DNA of 46,181 nucleotides from UMGS363 sp964402055. GTDB lineage: Bacteria > Bacillota > Clostridia > Oscillospirales > Ruminococcaceae. The stretch lies in NCBI GenBank assembly GCA_964402055.1, contig CAYOAV010000011.1:1-46181 (forward strand), read 5' to 3'. The notes under the pieces were generated by a model that was not told the origin of the DNA, did not search any database, and was given only the letters and a program-made list of their open reading frames with translations. Position numbers and translations under genes: made by a program. This document shows positions 6,483 through 13,694 of the stretch, piece by piece. Positions within the stretch are counted from its first letter, which is position 1, and the number at the start of each line of letters is the position of its first letter.

Positions 6483-8438
6483 TCAAACTCTTGTGAAATG
6501 GAATTTAACCGATTTAAAATCGCCGTCAGCAGGAACTATAATGCCTGCGTTCATAAGAGCAGAGCCGCTGTGAATTTCGCCTGTCTGTTCATTCTTATAA
6601 AGAGCCTTTTCGTCAAGACCCTTAAGCTTGATGCGTCTTGCAGGGAAATTAGGTCTGCCGAGAACCTGAACAAAGGTGAATATAGCCTCGGATTTATCCT
6701 TTTCAACGAATATCCAAGCGTCCCAGGTGGTATCTTCAAACATATTTCCGATACGGTACTGATCGCCTGTGCGGATAATATGGTTATATTTATTAAATTC
6801 TGCAATCTGACCTGGGATAGCGTCCCTGTCCTCCTGCGGTATTCTTGTTACGTCAAGCTCATAGCCGAATGTTCCGACCATAGCAACATCGCCTCTTGTA
6901 GCGAACGGAGTGCTTCTGCCAACGGTGTGGTTAGGGCAGTCGGAAACGTGAGCGCCCATTGCGGAAGCAGGATAGCACATAGATGTACCATGCTGTATTT
7001 TAAGACGTTCGATAGCGTCCGTATCATCGGAACACCATATCTGCGGAGAGAAATAGAGCATACCTGCGTCAAATCTTGCACCGCCGCCTGAACAGTTTTC
7101 AAGGAGAATATGAGGATAATCGGTTGTAAGGCGGTTCATAACGTCATAAACACCGAGGACATATCTATGCCAAAGCTCACGCTGGCGGTTTGCAGGGAGG
7201 GTTGTTGAACCGACCTCGGTAAGCTGTCTGTTCATATCCCACTTGATATACTCGATATTTGCACTATCGAGTATTTTTTTCATAAGACCGTAGATATAAT
7301 CACGGACTTCCTTGTTGGAATAGTCAAGGACATACTGTTCACGGGACATTGACATAGGTCTGCCCTTTATCTGAATTGCCCAATCGGGATGAGCCTTGTA
7401 AAGCTCACTGTCGGGGGATATCATTTCAGGCTCGAACCATATGCCGAATTTCATTCCGAGCTTATTTACTTCATCAACGAGATATTTAAGGCCGCCGTCC
7501 AGCTTCTTTTCATATACGAACCAGTCGCCAAGGGAGCTGTTGTCGGAATCTCTGTGACCGAACCAGCCATCGTCCATAACGAGCATCTCAATTCCGAGCT
7601 GTGAAGCCTGCTTTGCGATATCGATAAGCTTTTCGGTATTGAAATTGAAGTAGGTAGCCTCCCAGTTATTGATGAGGATCGGGCGGCGTTTATCCTTATA
7701 TTCACCTCTGATAAGATGCTGTCTGTAAAGGTCGTGGAAGGTTCTTGACATTTCGCCGATACCGTTTGAGGAATGAACCATAACCACTTCAGGAGCGGCA
7801 AATTCTTCACCCTTTTCAAGCAGCCAGTTGAAGTCAAAGTGGTTGATACCCATTACAAAGCGTGTATGCTTATGCTGAGTTACCTCTGCCTGGAGGAAGA
7901 AGTTTCCGCTATAAACGAGGTTAAAACCAAATGCTTCGCCGATATCCTCATCAGCATTAGGGGAAGCAATGGCACAGAATGGGTTATTCTGGTGTGAAGA
8001 TTCACCCTTTACGGAATCAACTCCCTGCTTGCCATGGTGGAGATGTGAGCGTTCGATAGCTCTTTCTCTTGCCCATGAGCCATTGAGTGTAATAAANNNN
8101 NNNNNNNNNNNNNNNNNNNNNNNNNNNNNNNNNNNNNNNNNNNNNNNNNNNNNNNNNNNNNNNNNNNNNNNNNNNNNNNNNNNNNNNNNNNNNNNNAGCG
8201 TCCAAGGGTTTCTGTCGAGGGCGAGCAGATAGGAAAGATCCTCATCCTCAACCCTTTTTCCGTAATAAACGTGGGAAATAAGACCGCTTTCGAGTGCGGC
8301 AAAGGCATATGTGGTATTCTTTGCCTGAAGTGTGAACAGGGTCATATTCTCGGTGAAATCCTCGTTGGAATTAGTCTGCCATACATAACGGGAATAAACC
8401 TTGTTGAGCTGTTGTACTCTGATATTATCTGTTGACAT
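6483..8438 (-). CDS. Alpha-galactosidase, glycoside hydrolase family 36 (interrupted by a gap)
   Basis: GH36 enzymes release alpha-1,6-galactose from raffinose, stachyose and galactomannan. The C-terminal part shows LNGSWARERA, the (beta/alpha)8 barrel with KFGIWFEPEMISPDS, the nucleophile motif IKWDMNR (Asp codon 7236-7238) and the acid/base motif CSDDTD (about 7017-7031). Start MSTDNIRVQQ at 8438 has AAAGGAGAA overlapping the upstream flippase stop, so the two are coupled. The 100-N gap (8097-8196) falls in the N-terminal beta-sandwich. Family members are about 720-750 residues, but only about 617 are visible, so the true gap is probably several hundred bases. There is no signal peptide, suggesting a cytoplasmic enzyme. 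Confidence 0.93.
   Translation of the reverse strand: MSTDNIRVQQLNKVYSRYVWQTNSNEDFTENMTLFTLQAKNTTYAFAALESGLISHVYYGKRVEDEDLSYLLALDRNPWTXXXXXXXXXXXXXXXXXXXXXXXXXXXXXXXXXXFITLNGSWARERAIERSHLHHGKQGVDSVKGESSHQNNPFCAIASPNADEDIGEAFGFNLVYSGNFFLQAEVTQHKHTRFVMGINHFDFNWLLEKGEEFAAPEVVMVHSSNGIGEMSRTFHDLYRQHLIRGEYKDKRRPILINNWEATYFNFNTEKLIDIAKQASQLGIEMLVMDDGWFGHRDSDNSSLGDWFVYEKKLDGGLKYLVDEVNKLGMKFGIWFEPEMISPDSELYKAHPDWAIQIKGRPMSMSREQYVLDYSNKEVRDYIYGLMKKILDSANIEYIKWDMNRQLTEVGSTTLPANRQRELWHRYVLGVYDVMNRLTTDYPHILLENCSGGGARFDAGMLYFSPQIWCSDDTDAIERLKIQHGTSMCYPASAMGAHVSDCPNHTVGRSTPFATRGDVAMVGTFGYELDVTRIPQEDRDAIPGQIAEFNKYNHIIRTGDQYRIGNMFEDTTWDAWIFVEKDKSEAIFTFVQVLGRPNFPARRIKLKGLDEKALYKNEQTGEIHSGSALMNAGIIVPADGDFKSVKFHFTRV
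8097..8196. other. Assembly gap (100 N) inside the alpha-galactosidase gene
   Basis: Exactly 100 N, the usual placeholder length. The flanks do not overlap each other. The frame continues across, but the real length is unknown and probably larger. Confidence 0.95.
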
Positions 8439-8451
8439 AAATTTTTCTCCT

Positions 8452-9870
8452 TTAATTGGATTTTTTTCTTCTTCTTACAAAAAAGTTCTTTAATGTGCTT
8501 AAAACTGCGTCAAAATTGAATACAGTAACTGCGATGAACAGTACTATAAGCTGTAAATATGTTGCCTTTGGTTCAGTTACGGCGACTATTGCCATATATC
8601 CGACAACAATCATATTAACTATCATTCTGAACCAGCTTATGGGGAATTTTACATAGCTTCTTGTATCAAAAACACGAACCATAAAGCAGGCGAAATACGC
8701 AGTCATAGTTGCTATCGCCGCACCGTATGCTCCAAGCCTTGGGATAAGCAGTATATCAAGCGTTATATTCACAACTGCCGCAACTATGCTTGTTATCATA
8801 GAATTAACGGATTTTTTCCTGACGTTATATATACTTGACAGAAATTGACAAAGACACTGGAATATCATTGCGATTATCAGTATCGGAGCATAATGATAGC
8901 CAAAAACGAAGTTCTTTTCGGGATCGTTATCAACAAGTATATATGTAAACGGCTTGACTATCATTATAAGACCTGCGGCGGCGATGAAAAGCAGGGAGGA
9001 ATACGCACCGTAGACCTGTTTATAGAAGCCTGCGAGATCCTTATCGTCCTTATTTTCGATAGCGGACATCTGCCAAGCCTGATAAAAGAGCGTTGTTACA
9101 AGCAGAAGCAGAGTAGGGATCTTATGAGCCGCACTGTAAATGCCGTTTTCGTGGCTGTTCACCATAGCAATGACGAAATATCTGTCCGAAGCGGAGGTTA
9201 TCCACCATAAAATGTAAGTCGGAACGAGCGGCAGTGAATATTTTACAAGCTCCTTAAAAAGCTTTTTATCGAACTGCTTTATATCGACAAATTTATATAA
9301 CTCGGCAATAACTATAAGCCCTAACAGTGAAAGTGCATCGGAAATTATTATCGAGCATACATAACCTGTTACGCCAAGGTCAAATTTCAGCAAAAGTATT
9401 AGGTTGCTTGCGACAATTATCAGCGTTGAAAAGATACCGTCTATCGCAAACAGCTTAACAAGACCTCTTGCTCTAACAAAGCTTGCCGCAAGTTGCTTGA
9501 ACGATGAGAAAAAGCAATAGAAAAACAGCAATATGCCATAGCCCTTGAAAGCCTCCATACAGGTTATCAGCGGCATAAGCAGAGCCAGCACCGCAAGACC
9601 TCCTGCGGTAGTTGTGATAGCGGCGGTATATATTTTTTTGTTATCGTAAGCCTTATCAATGCCGAAGCGGATAAGAGCATCCGCCATTGAGAGCGTAACA
9701 ATAGGGTAGATAACGTTTGCCGCCTGATAAAGCAGATCGGCTGTGCTGTACTGTTCGGTGGTCATACAGCCTGTATAAAGCCGCACGAGGATAAAGCTTA
9801 AAAGCTTTGAACCGAATGTACCTATTGCGAAAACGAGCGTATTATTCAGAAGCTTCTGATATTTATTCAT
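8452..9870 (-). CDS. Polysaccharide/oligosaccharide flippase (MATE/Wzx superfamily)
   Basis: The 472-residue product is almost entirely hydrophobic helices (about 12-14) and begins with the family's N-terminal block NTLVFAIGTFGSKLLSFILV. Such proteins flip lipid-linked oligosaccharides across the membrane for capsule, teichoic or exopolysaccharide assembly. A basic tail (RRRKKSN) ends the protein. The start at 9870 has AAGGAGC overlapping the stop of a 43-residue peptide gene 15 bases upstream. The stop lies 13 bases before the alpha-galactosidase start. The three genes thus form a tight leftward operon. No glycosyltransferase lies nearby, so the exported glycan cannot be guessed. Confidence 0.9.
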   Translation of the reverse strand: MNKYQKLLNNTLVFAIGTFGSKLLSFILVRLYTGCMTTEQYSTADLLYQAANVIYPIVTLSMADALIRFGIDKAYDNKKIYTAAITTTAGGLAVLALLMPLITCMEAFKGYGILLFFYCFFSSFKQLAASFVRARGLVKLFAIDGIFSTLIIVASNLILLLKFDLGVTGYVCSIIISDALSLLGLIVIAELYKFVDIKQFDKKLFKELVKYSLPLVPTYILWWITSASDRYFVIAMVNSHENGIYSAAHKIPTLLLLVTTLFYQAWQMSAIENKDDKDLAGFYKQVYGAYSSLLFIAAAGLIMIVKPFTYILVDNDPEKNFVFGYHYAPILIIAMIFQCLCQFLSSIYNVRKKSVNSMITSIVAAVVNITLDILLIPRLGAYGAAIATMTAYFACFMVRVFDTRSYVKFPISWFRMIVNMIVVGYMAIVAVTEPKATYLQLIVLFIAVTVFNFDAVLSTLKNFFVRRRKKSN

Positions 9871-9885
9871 TACAGAGAATGCTCC

Positions 9886-10017
9886 TTAAAGGTCGATATA
9901 TTTTTTGTCATTGAGGTTAAGTATCTCAAAAGCGGCTTTTACGAGAGCAACTCCGCCGAGAGCGACTGCAACAAGCCAAAGTCCTCTCCAGAATGTTTTT
10001 GATTTTGTTATTTTCAT
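9886..10017 (-). CDS. 43-residue membrane peptide, first gene of the flippase operon
   Basis: A short frame reads MKITKSKTFWRGLWLVAVAL..., continues through a Gly/Ala-rich hydrophobic helix (about residues 9-31) and ends NLNDKKYIDL. AGGAGGGTGA lies 8-9 bases before the ATG at 10017, stronger than most sites here. Its TAA overlaps the Shine-Dalgarno of the flippase gene, so the two are translationally coupled. A basic N-terminus, one membrane helix and a charged tail suggest a bitopic microprotein that may assist the flippase. No family is recognised. The strong ribosome-binding site and the coupling are the main evidence that it is real. Confidence 0.7.
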   Translation of the reverse strand: MKITKSKTFWRGLWLVAVALGGVALVKAAFEILNLNDKKYIDL

Positions 10018-10061
10018 AAAAATCACCCTCCTGAATGATGTCAAAATACCAATACACATTT

Positions 10062-10070
10062 ATTATAACA
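10062..10070 (-). promoter_or_regulatory. Extended -10 promoter of the flippase/alpha-galactosidase operon
   Basis: TGTTATAAT on the minus strand (10070-10062) is an extended -10 element. No convincing -35 is seen. It lies about 45 bases before the 43-residue peptide gene. Confidence 0.5.
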
Positions 10071-10110
10071 TAGTTTTATTCAAATTAAAAGGGTTTTTGT
10101 AAAATATTTA

Positions 10111-10152
10111 ATAAAAAAGCTCACGTTCAGCTAAATTCGGGTGAACGTGAGC
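10111..10152 (-). terminator. Rho-independent terminator of the transglutaminase-like operon
   Basis: An 11-bp perfect stem GCTCACGTTCA / TGAACGTGAGC (10152-10142 with 10129-10119) is followed on the minus strand by TTTTTTAT. It lies 10 bases past the stop of the last gene. Confidence 0.92.
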
Positions 10153-10162
10153 AATGTGTATT

Positions 10163-11431
10163 TTATGCAGATTTTTTTGAAGAGGTTTTTACGCCTGCTT
10201 CTTTGAAAAATGCGATATCATCGGCTGTTGCTGATGAAACATCAACATAATAATCACTAAGGCTTGAATCCTTGATCATAAAAAAGATCGTTACTGTAAG
10301 CGAGTCTTTATTTGTAACAAAGCCATAAACACCGTAGGGATAAATTGCTTCATATTTTTTATTTGCCGCTTCAAGTATATCGAATATTTTTTCAGAGTCA
10401 TTATTTGAAAGATATGTCTTGAATTTTTCAAATGAAGTGCTGTCGCTCATCTGAATAGTTGCCGAAGTCTTACCCTTTTTAGCATTTTTGATTATCTGTG
10501 AAGTGAGAAGCTTATAACCGCCGCTGTTATCCTCTGCAACAAGCTTTTTCTTAGCATAATAGCTCTTCGTAGTATCCTTGGTGCTGGTTGGATAGGTCAG
10601 GGAACTGCCTTCAGGAGTATGCGTTTTAGAAAATGCTTTACTTCCGCACATAAAATAGCGGTAGTTGGAATTTTCGACATAAACAGAAACAGGATCGTCC
10701 CATGTGAGGTCTATATCGTACCATTTTTTATTGTAATAAACCTTATTCCACATATGGTTTTCGGTTTTTCCGTCTGGACTTGTTCCTTTTCCGACAACAT
10801 TAACGGTTTTTATTCCTGCCTTTGAGCAGATATATCCAAAAGCTCTTGCATAGCCCTCACATACAGCCTTCCCCTGAACCATAGCACCATAAGCGGAATG
10901 AGCAGAATTAAGGGATTCATCATAAACGGTATTATCGACAATATAATCATGGATATAGAGTATTTTTTCATATGTTGAGGTATCCTCATCAAATTTTGAT
11001 ATAACCTTTTCTGCGACCTTATCCATTTTTTTCATCATTTTTTCAGCAGATTCCTGCTTGAAATTATATGATATTTTAAAAATCATTTTGTTGTTTGAAA
11101 TTCCATAGGTTACACCCTTTACATTGAATGCAAGTGCGTCCTCATAGAAAATTGTATCAACAAGCTCTACTATGTCCTCTTTATCAAGAGAGCCTTTTAC
11201 GGTTACTGAAGCATCATGGTTAAGAGCAGCTTTTCTCAGCGAAATATAGGCTGATTTTTGCTTATCGGAAAACTGTGAATAATGGTAGGGGAGCATCTGC
11301 TTTTCGAGAGAGGTCGATTCTTCTGCACTTGCTGTAACTGCAAAATCGGGGAAAGAATCGCTGACTGCCGGAGCGGCGGCAAAGGTAAATGCCATTGCAA
11401 CAGAAAGAATTGCTGAAATGATTTTTTTCAT
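10163..11431 (-). CDS. Secreted transglutaminase-like protein (third of three)
   Basis: The 422-residue protein has a signal peptide (about residues 1-36, with a likely Ala-X-Ala site near TASA) and a transglutaminase-like core with all three expected catalytic residues: Cys191 in GKAVCEGYARAF, His226 in ENHMWNK, and Asp241 in WYDIDLTWDD. In bacteria this fold usually acts as a cysteine protease or peptide cyclase rather than a true transglutaminase. A C-terminal region of about 130 residues follows. It is last in a three-gene leftward operon, 15 bases after its paralogue and preceded by AAAGGAGAA. Substrates are unknown; a surface or cell-wall role is inference. Confidence 0.88.
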   Translation of the reverse strand: MKKIISAILSVAMAFTFAAAPAVSDSFPDFAVTASAEESTSLEKQMLPYHYSQFSDKQKSAYISLRKAALNHDASVTVKGSLDKEDIVELVDTIFYEDALAFNVKGVTYGISNNKMIFKISYNFKQESAEKMMKKMDKVAEKVISKFDEDTSTYEKILYIHDYIVDNTVYDESLNSAHSAYGAMVQGKAVCEGYARAFGYICSKAGIKTVNVVGKGTSPDGKTENHMWNKVYYNKKWYDIDLTWDDPVSVYVENSNYRYFMCGSKAFSKTHTPEGSSLTYPTSTKDTTKSYYAKKKLVAEDNSGGYKLLTSQIIKNAKKGKTSATIQMSDSTSFEKFKTYLSNNDSEKIFDILEAANKKYEAIYPYGVYGFVTNKDSLTVTIFFMIKDSSLSDYYVDVSSATADDIAFFKEAGVKTSSKKSA

Positions 11432-11446
11432 ATTGATATTCTCCTT

Positions 11447-12289
11447 TTATTCATTTTCAGCGGCAGGATAATCCTTATCGCTGTTTTCTTTATAATATTC
11501 GCTGAAAGTATCATCGCTTGCCATAAAAAGCTTGTTTTCATCGGAAGCATTTCCTTGTGAGCAGTCTATATTATACCATTTTCCATCGCATTTTATCTTA
11601 TTCCAGAAATGCTCATTGCCGTCCGCATCCGTTCCGCATATTACAATGGAGGTTATTCCTGCTTTAAGCGAGATAAACTGGAACGCTCTTGCAAAGCCTT
11701 CTGAATTTCCCTTGCCTATAACAAGAGTGCCATATGCGGAAGAAGCAAATGCCGCGTCCTTGTCAATCTTCGCCAAGGAAACGATACTATTATGTATATC
11801 TGTAATTTTTGCTTTTTCATCACTATCGGGAGCAAATGCGGCAATTATTTTTTCGGAAGCTTTTACCGTCTGCATAAGCATACTTTCCTCAACCGCCTTA
11901 GAGTAGGGGTAAGTAAGCCTTGCATATGAGTTATCCGAGCCAACCTCACGGAATTCGATCGTAGCCTCATCGAAAACGAGAGGATCCTGACTGTTAAGAA
12001 TATCAGCAATTTCAATGAGAGTTTTTTCGCTGATTCTTGAGGATATCTTTGTTGAATTTTTATGTGAGATTATCGCCTTGCGTATATCGATATAACAGCT
12101 CTGAGCCTGTTCGGAAAGGCTGTTATAACGCTCGGGGAGCATTATTTCGGGAGATATTCTCTGCATTGCGGCAGGAGCTTCAAGCTTCATTGCTTCCATG
12201 GTATAAGCTTCAGCGTTTGCATTTCCTGCATATAACGCTGTAAACGGCATTGCCAATGCTATTGAAACGGCGGCTATAAGCTTTTTCAT
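11447..12289 (-). CDS. Secreted transglutaminase-like paralogue lacking the catalytic Cys (second of three)
   Basis: The 280-residue protein has a signal peptide (about residues 1-27) and the same fold as its neighbours. The nucleophile motif reads GKGNSEGFARAF: Ser196 (codon TCA, 11702-11704) stands where both paralogues have Cys. His227 (NEHFWNK) and Asp242 (WYNIDCSQ) are kept, but the following TWDD is lost. The C-terminal region of about 130 residues found in both paralogues is missing. The frame is intact, so this is not a simple pseudogene; it may be a binding or regulatory partner of the active copies. Its ATG overlaps the TGA of the upstream gene (ATGA), showing translational coupling. 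Confidence 0.85.
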   Translation of the reverse strand: MKKLIAAVSIALAMPFTALYAGNANAEAYTMEAMKLEAPAAMQRISPEIMLPERYNSLSEQAQSCYIDIRKAIISHKNSTKISSRISEKTLIEIADILNSQDPLVFDEATIEFREVGSDNSYARLTYPYSKAVEESMLMQTVKASEKIIAAFAPDSDEKAKITDIHNSIVSLAKIDKDAAFASSAYGTLVIGKGNSEGFARAFQFISLKAGITSIVICGTDADGNEHFWNKIKCDGKWYNIDCSQGNASDENKLFMASDDTFSEYYKENSDKDYPAAENE

Positions 12290-13545
12290 ACACTACCTTC
12301 CTTCCCTTCATCAGATTTTTCAGGCATAACCAAGCCCATTTCTTTATATTTAACAAGATTTTCCTCGCTGATAAGTCCGACTTCCTTAAAATAATCGGTA
12401 ATATCGGAGTTTTTATACACAATTACAAAGGTAACTGTGAGCTTATCGGGATCAGCAATATACCATGCCGCTTTTTTATTCACCTTTGCGGATTTCGGTA
12501 TGGTTTTCAGCATAGCTTTTATTCTTGCTCTGTCGTTATATTCAATATATTTTATAAAATTATCATATGCAAAAGCATTCTTTAAGCGAACTGTAACAGT
12601 TTTTTCGCCATCTTCAGCCGCAATTGGGAGCGTTCTTTCAAGAATATCACGAGCCTGTTTATAATCGTCCGCAAGCAGGTCATATTCGTTATAATAATCT
12701 CTTGATTCATTGCAGGGGATATCCGTTCCGAAGATAGTTTTTGCGGTATGATCCTTGGCAAATTCAAGATCGGAAAGCATAAAATAGTTATACGTTATGC
12801 CGCCCTTGAAGTTTGAAACTGCATCGTCCCAAGTGAGGTCAACATTATACCATTTCCCGTCGCACATAACCTTGTTCCAGCTATGATTTTCGCCTCTTGA
12901 CGTGCCATAAACGGTCACGCATTTAATGTCAGCTTTTCTGCAAACATAGGCAAAAGCGGAGCTGTAGCCCTGACACACTGCTCTGCCCTCGACAAGAGCA
13001 CCATAAGCATAATGCGTATAGCCGACATAATCATCATTATCGGGGAAATACTCGGCACATTCGCCGATTGCGTCATAAATATATTTTATGCGTCCATACT
13101 CATCCTCTATTTTCAGAGCTTTTTTTGCGATTTTATTTGCTGCAGGCTTCATCTGCTCAATCATAAGGGAATATGTATATTTATCAATTGCATACGTTGG
13201 AAAAAAAGCAGTCTTTGAACCCGTAGTTTCCGCTGAAATTCCGCTAAGGCCGAATGTAAGTTCATCATTATACAGGATAAGCTCACATATTTTATTATAG
13301 CTTTCCGAATCCTTCATTATAGATGTCAATATTTCGGTATCGCCGTTAAGAATACCCTGGCGAAGCCTACAATATATATTTTTCTCAGTTGAAGAAAGTG
13401 CGTTATAATAATACGGCAGATCCTTCTGAGCATCACCGAGGGAATAATCGGCAAATACCTGTATGCTGAAAATCGGGAGCATTACAGCGGCAAGAATTGC
13501 ACAGCATATTTTTTTCAGCAAATATCTATCTTTTTTATTTTTCAC
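12286..13545 (-). CDS. Secreted transglutaminase-like protein (first of three)
   Basis: The 419-residue protein has a basic N-terminus, a hydrophobic signal (about residues 11-32) and a complete catalytic set: Cys191 in GRAVCQGYSSAF, His221 in GENHSWNK, Asp236 in WYNVDLTWDD. Its C-terminal region is related to that of the third gene (KNAFAYDNFIKY... and the ITDYFKEVG-like end). The start is GTG at 13545 with AAGGAGATAT just upstream. It is the first gene of the operon, behind a good promoter. The stop overlaps the next start. The three tandem genes arose by duplication, but the DNA identity is low, so this is not recent. Confidence 0.88.
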   Translation of the reverse strand: MKNKKDRYLLKKICCAILAAVMLPIFSIQVFADYSLGDAQKDLPYYYNALSSTEKNIYCRLRQGILNGDTEILTSIMKDSESYNKICELILYNDELTFGLSGISAETTGSKTAFFPTYAIDKYTYSLMIEQMKPAANKIAKKALKIEDEYGRIKYIYDAIGECAEYFPDNDDYVGYTHYAYGALVEGRAVCQGYSSAFAYVCRKADIKCVTVYGTSRGENHSWNKVMCDGKWYNVDLTWDDAVSNFKGGITYNYFMLSDLEFAKDHTAKTIFGTDIPCNESRDYYNEYDLLADDYKQARDILERTLPIAAEDGEKTVTVRLKNAFAYDNFIKYIEYNDRARIKAMLKTIPKSAKVNKKAAWYIADPDKLTVTFVIVYKNSDITDYFKEVGLISEENLVKYKEMGLVMPEKSDEGKEGSV

Positions 13546-13589
13546 GGATATCTCCTTTATACGGCTGATATTTCATTTTGTTCTGATTT

Positions 13590-13618
13590 ATTTTACCATA
13601 TTGCCCATCATTTTTCAA
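13590..13618 (-). promoter_or_regulatory. Sigma-A promoter of the transglutaminase-like operon
   Basis: TTGAAA (13618-13613), 17 bases, then TAAAAT (13595-13590), preceded by ATATGG. It lies 45 bases before the GTG start. Confidence 0.75.
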
Positions 13619-13661
13619 TAGATATAGCATATTTGAAACCAATTTGTAAAGATTTAGAAAA

Positions 13662-13690
13662 ATAAAAAACCTCCGCAAAAAACGGAGGCT
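13662..13690 (-). terminator. Rho-independent terminator of the sigma/anti-sigma operon
   Basis: Stem CCTCCG / CGGAGG with a T-rich loop, followed on the minus strand by TTTTTTATTTTT. It lies 5 bases past the anti-sigma gene's stop. Confidence 0.9.
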
Positions 13691-13694
13691 TTGA

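Noticed and set aside
6465..7091. 208-codon open frame on the + strand
   Set aside because: Antisense to the alpha-galactosidase catalytic region, no ribosome-binding site, no domain.
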